Source of the DNA: Allobosea thiooxidans
GTDB taxonomy: Bacteria; Pseudomonadota; Alphaproteobacteria; Rhizobiales; Beijerinckiaceae
DNA length: 64,000 nt
NCBI RefSeq assembly: GCF_900168195.1
Contig: NZ_FUYX01000002.1
Location: forward strand, 549,202-613,201
Reading direction: 5' to 3'
Below are positions 1 through 10,200 of this stretch, in pieces. Under the pieces are notes generated by a model. The model saw only the letters and a program-made list of their open reading frames with translations, ran no database searches and was not told the origin of the DNA. Numbering within the stretch: position 1 is the stretch's first letter; each line of letters starts with the position of its first letter. The position numbers and the translations under genes are program-made.

Positions 1-1237
1 CCTCGGAGCGGGCGAGCGGCGGCGGGGCTGGCGGGATGCGCACGTCGAAGCCCTCCATCTGGGCGGCGATCTGCGGGAACTCGGCGACGCCGAGCTCGTC
101 GCCATCGGCGAGGACGACGGCGCGGAATACGGCGTTCTCGAGCTGGCGGACATTGCCCGGCCAGTCGTAGCTGCCGATCAGCGCGACGGCCTCGGCGCTG
201 ATGCCGCTCAGCTTGCGGCCTTCCTCGGCCGCGAAGCGGGCGAGGAAGCCGCGGGCGAGATCGGCGATGTCCTCGCGGCGCTGGCGCAGCGGCGGCAGCG
301 TGATCGGGAAGACGTTGAGGCGGTAGTAGAGATCCTCGCGGAACTCGCCGCGCTTCACCTGGTCCAGCAGGCTCTTGTTGGTGGCGGAGATGATGCGGAT
401 GTCGACGCGCACCGATTTCTTGCCGCCGACGGGGTCGACCTCGCTCTCCTGAATGGCGCGCAAGAGCTTGACCTGGGCGTCGAGCGGCAGCTCGCCGCCC
501 TCGTCGAGGAAGAGGGTGCCGCCATTGGCCTCGACGAACTTACCGAGATGACGCTCGGTGGCGCCGGTGAAGGCGCCCTTCTCATGGCCGAACAGGATCG
601 ATTCGACGAGGTTATGCGGGATCGCGCCGCAATTGACCGTGACGAAGGGCTTGCCCTTGCGGTCGCTGGAGCCCTGGATCGCGCGCGCCAGAACCTCTTT
701 GCCGACGCCGGATTCGCCCTCGATCAGGATCGGGATGTTCGACTTCGCCGCCCGCTCGGAGAGGCGGACGACGCGCGCCATGTCGGGGCTCTTGGTGGCG
801 AGGTCGCGGAAGCCGAGCGTGTTGGCGGCGCGGCGCTTGATGTGGCGCAGCTCGTGCTCGAGCGCGCCGAGCTTGAGGGCGTTTTTGAGCGAGACCTGCA
901 GGCGCTCGGCGCCGACGGGCTTGACCACGAAGTCGGAGGCGCCGGCGCGCATCGCCGCCACGACGGTTTCGATCGAGCCATTGGCGGTCTGGACGATGAC
1001 GGGGATCTCGATGCCGCGCTCGCGCAGATTGGCGAGCACGCCCATGCCGTCGAGGCCGGGCATGGTGAGGTCGAGCACGATCGCGTCGATGCGCTCGCCC
1101 TCCGGAGCGCCGACCAGGGCGACTGCCGCCCTGCCATCCTCGACCACGACCACATCGTAGCCGAAGCGCTTCAGCATCGCGTCCAGCAGGCGGCGCTGCA
1201 CGGGATCGTCATCGACGACGAGGACGGTGGCGGTCAT
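1..1237 (-). CDS. Sigma-54-dependent NtrC-family response regulator (3' end outside window)
   Basis: Two-component response regulator that activates sigma-54 promoters. The visible 412 residues begin with a receiver domain: acidic pocket D9-D11 and phosphoacceptor D56 in the LDLTMPGLDG stretch. An AAA+ domain follows with Walker A GESGVGKE and the sigma-54 contact loop GAFTGA (codons near 561-578), then the R-finger region and the YDWPGNVRQLEN motif. The C-terminal Fis-type DNA-binding helix is expected beyond position 1 and is not seen. The start ATG at 1235-1237 is the only one that gives a full receiver domain. It is transcribed away from the peptidase gene; no sensor kinase lies in the window, so the signal is unknown. 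The family assignment is firm, the regulon is not determinable here. Confidence 0.93.
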   Translation of the reverse strand, partial: MTATVLVVDDDPVQRRLLDAMLKRFGYDVVVVEDGRAAVALVGAPEGERIDAIVLDLTMPGLDGMGVLANLRERGIEIPVIVQTANGSIETVVAAMRAGASDFVVKPVGAERLQVSLKNALKLGALEHELRHIKRRAANTLGFRDLATKSPDMARVVRLSERAAKSNIPILIEGESGVGKEVLARAIQGSSDRKGKPFVTVNCGAIPHNLVESILFGHEKGAFTGATERHLGKFVEANGGTLFLDEGGELPLDAQVKLLRAIQESEVDPVGGKKSVRVDIRIISATNKSLLDQVKRGEFREDLYYRLNVFPITLPPLRQRREDIADLARGFLARFAAEEGRKLSGISAEAVALIGSYDWPGNVRQLENAVFRAVVLADGDELGVAEFPQIAAQMEGFDVRIPPAPPPLARSE

Positions 1238-1435
1238 GGCACCTCGAGGACAAGACAATATGAAAGAATTGCGCTCTGCCGAGGGAATCGGCTGTTCCGT
1301 TCTGGGGCATCCTCGGCGAGAAGGGTTAAGCGGGGTTTAAGCCCTGCCGGCCGGCCCGGGACGCGCCGGCGTTGATCGCAGGCGGCCTGCCGGCCTATGG
1401 AAGGGTTCATGTCACGGCGGCGAGGGACCGAGCGA

Positions 1436-3274
1436 ATGCGTTTCCACCAGACGATCCTGCGGTCCGGCTCCGTTGCGGCCGCCAAGCCCGCGCCGGCATT
1501 GGGCGACCTGCCGGAATGGGATCTGAGCCATCTCTATCCCGGCATGGACTCGCCGCAGTTCAAGGCCGATCTCGACGGAGTCCTCGAGCTGGCGCAGGCC
1601 CTGGCCGGCCGCTATCGCGGCAAGCTCGCTGCGCTCGCCGCTGCGCCCGACGGCAGCGAGACCCTGGCCGAGGCGATTCGGGCCTATGAGAGCCTGAGCG
1701 ACCTGCTCGGGCGGATCGGCGCCTATGCCGGCCTGGTCTATTCCGGCGACACCACCGACCCGCAGCGCGCCAAGTTCTATGGCGACACGCAGGACAAGCT
1801 GAACGCCGCGATCACCGAGCTTCTGTTCTTCGAGCTGGAACTGAACCGGGTCGAGCCTGACGTGCTGGCGAAGGTCGCGAGCCAGGCGCCGCTCTCGCAT
1901 TGGAAGCCCTGGCTCGACGATCTCGCCAAGGACAAGCCGCACCAGCTCGACGACCGGATCGAGGCCTTGTTCCACGAGAAGTCGATGACGGGCGCGGCCG
2001 CCTGGAACCGGCTCTTCGACGAGACCATCGCCTCGCTGCGCTTCATGGTCGACGGCGAGGAGCTGACGCTCGAACTCACGCTCAACAAGCTGCAGGACAG
2101 CGACGGCGAGGTGCGCCGCAAGGCGGCCGAGGCGCTGAGCGCGGTCTTCCGCAAGGAGCTGCGCACCTTCGCGCTGATCACCAATACGCTGGCCAAGGAC
2201 AAGGAGATCTCCGACCGCTGGCGCAAGTTCGAGGACGTCGCGGATTCGCGCCATCTCGCCAACCGGGTCGAGCGCGAGGTCGTCGATGCGCTGGTGGCGG
2301 CGGTGCGCGAGGCCTATCCGCGCCTGTCGCACCGCTATTATCGCCTGAAGGCCAAGTGGTTCGGCCGCGATGCGCTCGATTTCTGGGACCGCAACGCGCC
2401 GCTGCCGCAGGTCGAGCAGCGCACCATCCCCTGGGCCGAGGCGCGCGAGACGGTGCTCTCGGCCTATGATGCCTTCTCGCCGAAGATGGCGGCGATCGCG
2501 CAGCGTTTCTTCGACGAACGCTGGATCGACGCCCCGCCGCGTCCCGGCAAGGCGCCGGGTGCCTTCGCGCATCCCACCGTGCCGTCAGCGCACCCCTATG
2601 TGCTGCTGAACTACCAGGGCAAGCCGCGCGACGTGATGACGCTGGCGCATGAGCTCGGCCATGGCGTGCATCAGGTGCTGGCGGCGCCGAACGGGGCGCT
2701 GATGGCGCCGACGCCGCTGACGCTGGCCGAGACGGCGAGTGTCTTCGGCGAGATGCTGACCTTCCGCAAGCTGCTCGATTCGACCTCCGACCCGAAGCAG
2801 CGCAAGGCGATGCTGGCCGCCAAGGTCGAGGACATGATCAACACGGTCGTGCGCCAGATCGCCTTCTACAGCTTCGAGCGCCGGGTGCATGAGGCCCGCC
2901 GCGAGGGCGAACTGACTCCGGAGGCGCTCTGCGAGCTCTGGATGGGTGTGCAGGAGGAGAGCCTCGGGCCGGCGATCCGGCTGACGGCGGGATACGAGCC
3001 CTATTGGTGCTATATCCCGCACTTCATCCACTCGCCCTTCTATGTCTATGCCTATGCCTTCGGCGACTGCCTGGTGAACTCGCTCTACGGCGTCTACCAG
3101 AACGCGGCCGAGGGCTTCCAGGAGCGCTATTTCGCGCTGCTCTCGGCCGGCGGCAGCAAGCCCTATTCCGAATTGCTCGCCCCCTTCGGCCTCGATGCCA
3201 AGGACCCCGGCTTCTGGCAGATCGGCCTTCGGATGATCGAGGGCATGATCGTCGAGCTCGAAGGGATGGAGTGA
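1436..3274 (+). CDS. pepF: M3-family oligoendopeptidase F
   Basis: Cytoplasmic zinc metallopeptidase of the thimet/oligopeptidase F family that cleaves short peptides. The zinc site HELGH is at about residues 405-409, followed by the third-ligand region LAETASVFGEML. The N-terminal PepF domain (DLSHLYPGMDSP and following helices) is complete and no signal peptide is present. Length about 612 residues fits the clade (about 600). I chose ATG 1436 because GAGGGA lies 8 bases upstream; in-frame ATGs at 1397 and 1409 are alternatives that add an Arg-rich tail. The gene stands alone, divergent from the NtrC-type regulator. Confidence 0.92.
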   Translation: MRFHQTILRSGSVAAAKPAPALGDLPEWDLSHLYPGMDSPQFKADLDGVLELAQALAGRYRGKLAALAAAPDGSETLAEAIRAYESLSDLLGRIGAYAGLVYSGDTTDPQRAKFYGDTQDKLNAAITELLFFELELNRVEPDVLAKVASQAPLSHWKPWLDDLAKDKPHQLDDRIEALFHEKSMTGAAAWNRLFDETIASLRFMVDGEELTLELTLNKLQDSDGEVRRKAAEALSAVFRKELRTFALITNTLAKDKEISDRWRKFEDVADSRHLANRVEREVVDALVAAVREAYPRLSHRYYRLKAKWFGRDALDFWDRNAPLPQVEQRTIPWAEARETVLSAYDAFSPKMAAIAQRFFDERWIDAPPRPGKAPGAFAHPTVPSAHPYVLLNYQGKPRDVMTLAHELGHGVHQVLAAPNGALMAPTPLTLAETASVFGEMLTFRKLLDSTSDPKQRKAMLAAKVEDMINTVVRQIAFYSFERRVHEARREGELTPEALCELWMGVQEESLGPAIRLTAGYEPYWCYIPHFIHSPFYVYAYAFGDCLVNSLYGVYQNAAEGFQERYFALLSAGGSKPYSELLAPFGLDAKDPGFWQIGLRMIEGMIVELEGME

Positions 3275-3315
3275 GGCGGGGCGACGCTTCCGACCCTCTT
3301 TTCCAGCAAAGCGGA

Positions 3316-3431
3316 GGTCATCCCGGGCAAGCCGCGTGAGCGGCGCCGATCCGGGGTCCATGCCGGAACTCCTTCCGATGAAGGTTCAGGCATGGATCCC
3401 GGGTCTTCGTTTCGCTGCGCCCGGGATGACC
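3316..3431. repeat. Palindromic intergenic repeat, family A copy 1
   Basis: Begins GGTCATCCCGGGC and ends GCCCGGGATGACC, so the termini are inverted copies of one another; inside is a second inverted pair around GGTCCATGCC and GGCATGGATCC. Related copies lie at 6871-6969 and, degenerate, at 12504-12575 and 59375-59458. It fills the space between the peptidase stop and the convergent beta-barrel gene and could act as a bidirectional transcript end. Confidence 0.8.
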
Positions 3432-3450
3432 ATGTGGCACGGCTGAAGCC

Positions 3451-4986
3451 CTAGAACTGCACCCTCAGGCCCACCTGCGCGACATTGGCGGTGTAGTCGT
3501 CGCCGATCTGCGTCGAGGTCAGGCGCTCATGGGTGAAGCTGGCGCGGATCGCGAAGGTCCGCGTCAGCCGGTATTCGAGCCGCGCGCCGATATTCATCAG
3601 GTCCTCGCGCAGGTTCTGGCCCTCATAGTCGGTGCGGCCGAAGGTGGTGAAGCCGGTCACGGTGAGGTTGCGGCGCAGGGCATGCGCGACCTCCAGCGTC
3701 GCCCGGCGCACCGTGGTGCCGGAGGAACCGGCGATCGTCGTGTCGCCGAGCTCGGCCGTGCCACGCAGGGTCACGGTGGTCAGTGGCGTCGGCGTCCAGA
3801 GCACGGCTGCATCGCCGACGAAGCCGCGCAGATTCTTCAGGCGGTTGTCCTCGTAGTTGCGGTTCTGGTAGCCGCCCGAGACCTCGCCGGTGAGCAGGCG
3901 GCTGATCTCGAAGGTCGAGCCGATGCGCCCGCTGAGGCCGTTTGAGGAGCGCATATAGCCGCTCGAATCGACTTTCTCATCGAATTCGCGCTGGTCGATG
4001 TCGGCCTGGACGAAGGGCTTGAAGCCGGGCGTGACCTCGTAGGCGGCGCGCAGGCGCAGGCCGTACTGCGTCTGGTTGCGGTCCTTCTGCGAGAGGATGG
4101 CGCCGTTGGAGAGGCGGGCATCTTCGTAGTCGCTGCGGTCGACCGAGCCGCGCAGGGTCAGCTGCAGCCGGTTGAGGTCATGGGTGACCCCGGCCGAGCC
4201 GCCATATTGCCAGATCTGCGGGCGCCCCTGGACGGCGGAGGTCAGGTCGGGCGAGCCGGGGCGCTGCGTGTCGAGCCGCAGGCGCGATTCGAGCAGGATG
4301 CGCGTGTCGCGCGTCGCATCGAGGCGCAGGTCGAGATTGCCTTCGCCATCCGGCCGCGAGGCCTCGCTCTCCCTGAAATACTGGGAATAGCCGCCGCGCA
4401 GCCGGCCGCTGAGCTGATGCACGTTCCAGTCGGACTGGATGTCGAGATCGCCCTCGTAGCGGGCGAAGGGCGAGCCTTTCACGCCCGCCGCCGAACTGCG
4501 CTGCGGATTGGTGTCGTAGCCGATCGAGTTGGTGAAGCCCGGGCGAAGCGTCACCGAGCCGACGCGCACGCCGAGCGCAGCGTAAGGGTCTTCTTCCGCG
4601 GCCGCACGGCGGCGGGGCGGAGGCGGTGGGGGCGGAGGCGGAGGCGGAGGTGGCAGTGTCGCCACGGCCGGCGGCGGCTGCCGGAACTGGCGCTGGGTCA
4701 CGCCGCGCAGGGCGGGGGCCTGCACCGGCTGGCTCGCGCGCGGCGGCGTGCGGGCGGAAATGGCGGATGGCTGGCCTTGCACCAGGGAGCTGGGGTCGCG
4801 AAGGGCCTGCGGCTCCGGGGTGGCCGGGGTCAGCGGTGGCGCGGGTGGCTCTGGCGGCTGCGCGATATAGGCCGGCGTGCCGGTCCTCAAGGCGCGTTCC
4901 TGCTGCGCCGCAGCCGTCGAGCAGCCGAGCGCGAATCCGGCCAGGGCGGTGCCGGACAGAAGCAGGATGGTCGTACGACCGGACAC
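3451..4986 (-). CDS. Outer-membrane beta-barrel protein (BBP2-like)
   Basis: 511-residue exported protein. It has an N-terminal signal sequence ending near the AAAQQ segment, then a Pro-rich low-complexity linker of about 120 residues including a run of about 15 prolines and a stretch of Arg, and then alternating amphipathic strands rich in Tyr, Arg, Asp and Gly from about residue 140 to the end. The last residues VGLRVQF end in an aromatic residue, as expected for a barrel recognised by the BAM complex. The pattern matches putative outer-membrane barrel families (BBP2 / DUF560-like) found in rhizobia. Substrate or function is unknown; the proline linker may span the periplasmic space or peptidoglycan. 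Confidence 0.75.
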   Translation of the reverse strand: MSGRTTILLLSGTALAGFALGCSTAAAQQERALRTGTPAYIAQPPEPPAPPLTPATPEPQALRDPSSLVQGQPSAISARTPPRASQPVQAPALRGVTQRQFRQPPPAVATLPPPPPPPPPPPPPRRRAAAEEDPYAALGVRVGSVTLRPGFTNSIGYDTNPQRSSAAGVKGSPFARYEGDLDIQSDWNVHQLSGRLRGGYSQYFRESEASRPDGEGNLDLRLDATRDTRILLESRLRLDTQRPGSPDLTSAVQGRPQIWQYGGSAGVTHDLNRLQLTLRGSVDRSDYEDARLSNGAILSQKDRNQTQYGLRLRAAYEVTPGFKPFVQADIDQREFDEKVDSSGYMRSSNGLSGRIGSTFEISRLLTGEVSGGYQNRNYEDNRLKNLRGFVGDAAVLWTPTPLTTVTLRGTAELGDTTIAGSSGTTVRRATLEVAHALRRNLTVTGFTTFGRTDYEGQNLREDLMNIGARLEYRLTRTFAIRASFTHERLTSTQIGDDYTANVAQVGLRVQF

Positions 4987-5134
4987 GAGGCTAGCAAGGC
5001 TCCAGGCGAATGCGCGCGAAGGGCGCGCATGGTTAACGGAGTTAGAACGAACAGGGTTAAGGAGGCGTCAACGCGGGCCGGGCCTCTCGGCCGGTGGTGG
5101 AAATGGCCCGAGGCGCCGTGCTACAGCGCCCGCC

Positions 5135-6109
5135 ATGACCGACGACATCCGCGCTTCCGCCCTTCGCACCATCGCCACCGAGCGCGCCGGGCTCGACGCG
5201 CTCCACGCCGCGCTCGCCGATGGCCTGGGCCAACCTTTCGCCGACGCCGTCGCCATGATCCGCGGCGCGAGCGGGCGGGTGATCGTCTCGGGGATGGGCA
5301 AGTCCGGCCATGTCGGGCGCAAGCTCACGGCGACCCTGGCCTCGACCGGCACGCCCGCCCATTTCGTCCACCCGGCCGAGGCGAGCCATGGCGATCTCGG
5401 CATGGTGCAGCCGGAGGATGTGGTGATCGCGCTGTCCTGGTCGGGCGAGGCGGCCGAGCTCGCCGCGCTCGTCGGCTATACCCGCCGCTTCCGCGTCGGG
5501 CTGATCGCCATCACCGCCAATGCCGAGAGCACGCTCGGCCGGGAGGCGGACATCGCGCTCGTCCTGCCCAAGGCGACGGAAGCCTGCCCCAACGGGCTCG
5601 CGCCGACGACCTCGACGACGATGCAGATCGCGCTCGGCGACGCGCTCGCTGTGGCGCTGCTCGAGGCGCGCGGCTTCTCGCGACAGGACTTCTTCGTCTA
5701 TCACCCGGGCGGCAAGCTCGGCGCGCAGCTGAAGACGGTCGAGAGCATCATGCATCGCGGTGCCGAGCTGCCGCTGATCGGGCTCGACACGCTGCTACCG
5801 GACGTGGTCGCGATGATCTCGGCCAGGGGCTTCGGCTGCGCCGTCGTGATGGATCTCGACGGCAAGCTCGCCGGGGTCGTCACCGATGGCGATCTGCGCC
5901 GCAAGGCGACGATGGGCGGCGGCGCCTCGCTCAGGGCGCGGGACCTGATGACGGCCGATCCGCGCCGGGTCGGCCTCGACACGCTCGCGGTCGAGGCGCT
6001 GGAGCTGGTCAATCGCAGCCGGATCACGGCGCTGATCGTGGTCGATGGCAAGGAGCGGCCGGTGGGGCTGGTCCATGTCCACGACCTGCTGTCGCTGGGC
6101 GTGGCGTAA
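5135..6109 (+). CDS. kdsD: D-arabinose 5-phosphate isomerase (KpsF/GutQ family)
   Basis: Converts ribulose 5-phosphate to arabinose 5-phosphate, the first committed step to Kdo for lipopolysaccharide. A SIS sugar-isomerase domain spans about residues 35-190 with the phosphosugar loop SGMGKSGHVGRK (52-63), the SWSGE motif and the conserved TTSTT segment. Two CBS domains occupy about residues 205-324. Length 324 matches the family. ATG 5135 is chosen because it gives the standard N-terminus; the reading frame stays open far upstream but overlaps the divergent beta-barrel gene. No other Kdo genes are adjacent. Confidence 0.94.
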   Translation: MTDDIRASALRTIATERAGLDALHAALADGLGQPFADAVAMIRGASGRVIVSGMGKSGHVGRKLTATLASTGTPAHFVHPAEASHGDLGMVQPEDVVIALSWSGEAAELAALVGYTRRFRVGLIAITANAESTLGREADIALVLPKATEACPNGLAPTTSTTMQIALGDALAVALLEARGFSRQDFFVYHPGGKLGAQLKTVESIMHRGAELPLIGLDTLLPDVVAMISARGFGCAVVMDLDGKLAGVVTDGDLRRKATMGGGASLRARDLMTADPRRVGLDTLAVEALELVNRSRITALIVVDGKERPVGLVHVHDLLSLGVA

Positions 6110-6165
6110 CTCCGGCCGTCACGCTCGGGATCTGCTTCGCTCCGCCCGGAAACGACGCCCTCGAC

Positions 6166-6258
6166 GTCCTGCTCGCCCTTGTGGCGAGCATCCACGTCTC
6201 GAACACCGCTCTCGATAAGGCAAGACGTGGATGGTCGGGACAAGCCCGACCATGACGG
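6166..6258. repeat. Palindromic repeat, family F copy 1
   Basis: Carries the core GCTCGCCCTTGTGGCGAGC, then CATCCACGTCT and its inverse AGACGTGGATG, then the strong hairpin GGTCGGGACAAGCCCGACC followed by ATGACGG. Nearly identical copies occur at 37384-37475, 38326-38419 and 44337-44435, all in the phosphonate locus. It follows the kdsD stop and its final hairpin could terminate transcription. Confidence 0.88.
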
Positions 6259-6346
6259 GAATCCCGTGTTCGTGGCTCCTGCGATGGGCTGCCCCGGAGC
6301 GATGGTGTGGGACCGCTCTTGTCAGTGGCGTCTGTCGACCTATCTG

Positions 6347-6367
6347 AAGCTTTAGTCACTACAGCTT
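6347..6367. promoter_or_regulatory. Dyad, probable MerR-family operator
   Basis: A 21-base dyad: left arm AAGCTTTAGT, central C, right arm ACTACAGCTT, matching in inverse at all but one symmetric pair. It ends two bases before a GGAGG ribosome site for the MerR gene. MerR-family regulators bind such dyads in a long 19-base promoter spacer; a TCGACC hexamer lies just upstream at 6335-6340. Autoregulation is inferred from position. Confidence 0.6.
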
Positions 6368-6379
6368 TGGAGGCCAGTT

Positions 6380-6844
6380 ATGGCTGCGACGACGCGACTT
6401 GAGCGCGTGATGCCGATCGGGGCGCTCGCCGAGCGCACCGGCGTCAAGGTCGAGACGATCCGCTATTACGAGCAGGTCGGGCTTCTGCCGCCGCCGGAGC
6501 GCTCCGAGGGCAACCAGCGCCGCTACAGCCGGCGCCATGCGGAGCGGCTCGCCTTCATCAAGCATGCGCGCGATCTCGGCTTCGCCGTCGATGCCATCCG
6601 CGCGCTTCTGAGGTTGTCGGACACGCCCGGCATCGCCTGCGACGAGGCGCATGCGATCTCGGTCGCGCATCTCGACGAGGTCCGCGACAAGATCGCCCGG
6701 CTGCGCTCGCTGGAGAAGGAGCTGGAACGGATCGCCACGACCTGCTCGGGCGGCGTCGCGGCCTGCGATTGCGCGATCATCGAGGCGCTCGCCGACCACG
6801 GCAGTGCGACCATGCCCATCACTGAGGTGTTCCGGCCGATTTGA
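6380..6844 (+). CDS. MerR-family metal-responsive transcriptional regulator
   Basis: 154-residue activator with a winged helix-turn-helix at residues 11-80 (GALAERTGVKVETIRYYEQ), a dimerisation coiled coil at about 93-120, and a C-terminal metal loop. The cysteines C87, C122 and C131 have spacings of 35 and 9, the same as the C82/C117/C126 triad known in mercury MerR and close to the ZntR pattern; an extra C129 is present. It therefore probably senses Hg, Zn, Cd or Pb. GGAGG at 6369-6373 sets the ATG at 6380. No metal ATPase, reductase or cation exporter is adjacent, so the target gene is elsewhere or lost. Confidence 0.85.
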   Translation: MAATTRLERVMPIGALAERTGVKVETIRYYEQVGLLPPPERSEGNQRRYSRRHAERLAFIKHARDLGFAVDAIRALLRLSDTPGIACDEAHAISVAHLDEVRDKIARLRSLEKELERIATTCSGGVAACDCAIIEALADHGSATMPITEVFRPI

Positions 6845-6870
6845 ACCTCCGATCAGCCGCGAAAGGGCGT

Positions 6871-6969
6871 TGTCATCCCGGGCTTGACCCGGGATCCATG
6901 CCGGAGCCTCCGTCGGAAACGCTCCGGCATGGATCCCGGATCGGCGCGGCTTTGCCGCTTGTCCGGTGA
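6871..6969. repeat. Palindromic intergenic repeat, family A copy 2
   Basis: Starts TGTCATCCCGGGC and carries the nested inverted pair GATCCATGCCGGAGC and GCTCCGGCATGGATC around a short loop, ending GTCCGGTGACC. The left part also folds as CCCGGGCTTGACCCGGG. Same family as 3316-3431. Confidence 0.8.
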
Positions 6970-7256
6970 CCACGCACCTCCTATCGAGAGGAGCTCATGT
7001 CGATTGCCTCTCGTTTCCGCGCCGGAAAGGCTTAAATAGGGTCTGTGCCGGACGGCTTCGCACCGTCCAGTTTTCGGGTTGGCAAGAGGGCGGTCGATGC
7101 CGGTATTGCGTGTGTCGGCAGGCTCCATGGCCGGCGAGGGGAACAAACCCCGATTCTCCCTGAGTCAGCGATTCGGCCTCGCTTCGTTCCAGACTCGTTC
7201 TCGCCAGACCCGTCCCTGATTCCAGTCCACGCTCCCGCCCGCCTCGGGCGGGCGAG
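6970..7256. other. Intergenic stretch upstream of the helicase
   Basis: No convincing gene. It holds a small hairpin at 7050-7068 (GGACGG, loop, CCGTCC) followed by AGTTTT, which could be a weak terminator, and no clear ribosome site other than the GGGCGAG next to the helicase start. Short open frames here have no recognisable sequence. Confidence 0.5.
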
Positions 7257-10200
7257 ATGATCGGCTCCATCGCCTTGCAGCTCTTTCGCTCGTTGCCCCC
7301 CGCCGCCCGCGCCAACGGCGTCACCGCGGTGCTCGGCCCGACCAACACCGGCAAGACCCATCTCGCCATCGAGCGCATGGTCGCCCATCCGACCGGGATG
7401 ATCGGCCTGCCGCTCCGGCTGCTCGCGCGCGAGGTCTATCAGCGCGTGGTCGACAAGGTCGGGCCGGAGGCCGTCGCCCTCGTCACAGGCGAGGAGAAGA
7501 TCAAGCCGGAGCGGCCGCGCTTCTGGGTCTGCACGGTCGAGGCGATGCCGCGCGACCTCGCGGTGGATTTCGTCGCGATCGACGAGATCCAGCTCGCCGC
7601 CGATCTCGATCGCGGCCATGTCTTCACCGACCGGCTGCTCAACCGGCGCGGCCGGGCCGAGACGATGCTGATCGGCGCGGCGACGATACGGCCGCTGGTC
7701 GAGCAGCTGATGCCGGGCGTGAACATCGTCACCCGTCCGCGGCTCTCGAACCTGACCTTCGCCGGCGACCGCAAGATCACCAGGCTGCCGCCGCGCTCGG
7801 CCATCGTCGCCTTCTCGGTGGAGGAGGTCTACGCCATCGCCGAGCTGATCCGCCGCCAGAAGGGCGGGGCGGCGGTGGTACTGGGGGCGCTTTCGCCACG
7901 CACGCGCAACGCCCAGGTCGAGATCTATCAGTCCGGCGATGTCGACTACCTCGTCGCCACCGACGCGATCGGCATGGGGCTCAATCTCGACGTCAATCAC
8001 ATCGCCTTCGCGGCCGACAAGAAGTTCGACGGGCATCACTACCGCCAGCTCAGCCCGGCCGAGTTCGGCCAGATTGCCGGCCGCGCCGGCCGGCATCTGC
8101 GCGACGGCACCTTCGGCACCAGCGGGCGCTGCCCGCCCTTCGATGCCGAACTGGTCGAGGCGATCGAGAATCACCGCTTCGAGCCGATCAGGCAGATGCA
8201 GTGGCGCAATTCCGATCTCGATCTGCGCTCGATCGCCGGCCTCCTTGATACGCTCAACATCCAGCCTTCCGAGCAGGGGCTGACGCGGGCGCTGATCGCC
8301 GAGGACATGACGACGCTGGAGGTGCTGGCGCGGGACCCCGACGTCGCGGCGCTGGCCAAGGGCCGCACGGCAGTGGAGCGGCTCTGGGAGGTCTGCGGCC
8401 TGCCCGATTACCGCAAGATCTCGCCGATGCAGCATGCCGATCTGGCGACGACGCTCTATCTCAGGCTGATGCGCCATGACCGGCTCGATGCCGACTGGTA
8501 TGCGACCCAGTTGGCCTCGCTCGACCGGACCGATGGCGAGATCGATACGCTCTCGGCCCGGATCGCGCAGGTCAGGACCTGGACCTATGTTGCGAACAGA
8601 CCTGACTGGTTGCCTGATCCTGAGCATTGGCAGGGCATGGCTCGTCTTGTAGAGGACAAGCTGTCGGATGCTTTGCACGAACGTCTGGCCCACCGATTTG
8701 TCGATCGGCGCACCAGCGTGCTGATGCGCCGCTTGCGGGAGAATGCGATGTTGGAGGCTGAGGTCACCGCGACGGGCGACGTGCTCGTCGAGGGCCAGCA
8801 TGTAGGGATGCTGCAGGGCTTCCGCTTCACGGCGGACCCCAAGGCGGGCGGGTCAGAGGTCAAGGCCCTCAACCTGGCGGCGATGAAGGCGCTCGGCTCC
8901 GAGATCGAGTCGCGGGCGGCGCGCGTCGTGCTGGCGGGCGACGATGCCTTCGTGCTGTCCCATGACGGGCTGGTGCGCTGGACCGGCGAGCCGGTGGCGC
9001 GCCTGACGGCCGGCGAGAAGGTGCTGGAGCCGCGGCTGCGTCTGCTGGTCGAGGAGCATCTGGCCGGCCCGGCGCGGGAGCAGGTCGAGGCCCGCCTCAA
9101 TCTCTGGCTCAAGAACCACGTCACGCGCCTGCTCGGCGCGATCCAGATTCTGGAAGCGGCCGAGAACGTCACCGGCATCGCGCGCGGCATCGCCTATCAG
9201 GCGGCCGAGGCGCTCGGCGTGCTCGAGCGCGCCAAGGTCGGCGAGGAGATGAAGGCGCTCGACCAGGAGGGCCGCGCCGCGCTGCGCCAGCTCGGGATCC
9301 GCTTCGGTGCCTTCCACATCTACATGCCGGCGCTGCTGAAGCCGGCGCCGCGTGCGCTCGCCGCCCAGCTCTGGGCGCTGAAGCATGGCGGGCCGGAGAC
9401 GGCCGGGCTCGACGACATCGCCCATCTCGCGGCTTCCGGCCGGACCTCCTTCCCGGTCGACAAGGCCGTGCCGAAGGGGCTCTACCGGGCGGCAGGCTAC
9501 CGCGTCTGCGGCGAGCGGGCCGTGCGCGTCGACATCCTCGAGCGCCTCGCCGATCTGATTCGCCCGGCCATCGCCTATCGCCCCGGCGTGACGCAGGGCG
9601 TGCCGCCTGCGGGCGCCGCCGACCAGGACGGCTTCGTCGCCACTGGCGCGATGACCTCGCTCGTCGGTTGCGCCGGCGAGGATTTCGCCTCGATCCTGCG
9701 CTCGCTCGGCTATGTCTCGGTGAAGCGTCCCGGCCCTGCGATCACCGTGCCGCTGGCGCCGCCGCCAGCCGCGACCGAACCGGCGCAGCCCGTTGCGGCC
9801 GAGGCCGCCGCGGAGCAGGGAACGGAGATCGCCGCCGCTGGCGAGACGGCTGCCGCGCCGGCCGAAGGCGAAGCCGTCGAGGCTCCCGCCGGCAGCGAGG
9901 GGGCAAGCGAGCCCGCCGCTGTGCTGAACGAGGATGCGCTGGCGGAAGGCGAGACCCCGGCCGTCGAGGCGGCTGCCGTCGAGACCGCCGATACCCCGAT
10001 CCTGACCGAAACCGAGCTGGACCAGGCGCGCGAGCCGGTTCCTGCCGATGCGCTCGTTGCCCTGCCGGCGACGGCCGAGACGGTGGAGCCGAGCGAGGCG
10101 CCTGCGGAAGCCGCACCGGCCGAGCCGGAACTGATCGAGGTCTGGCGGCCGCATCGCCATCAGGGCGGGCGTCGGCCGGAGCATGGCCAGCGCGGCCGCC

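Noticed and set aside
4180..6255. 691-codon plus-strand frame across the barrel and kdsD genes
   Set aside because: Out of frame with kdsD, Arg/Ala-rich, no domain.
7050..7068. Hairpin similar to the TetR palindrome (CCGTCCAG shared)
   Set aside because: Only a half-site is shared with 47210-47224, and its partner arm is separated by a loop; more likely a weak terminator or chance.
7032..8801. 589-codon minus-strand open frame opposite the helicase
   Set aside because: No recognisable domain, and the plus-strand helicase motifs cover the same DNA.
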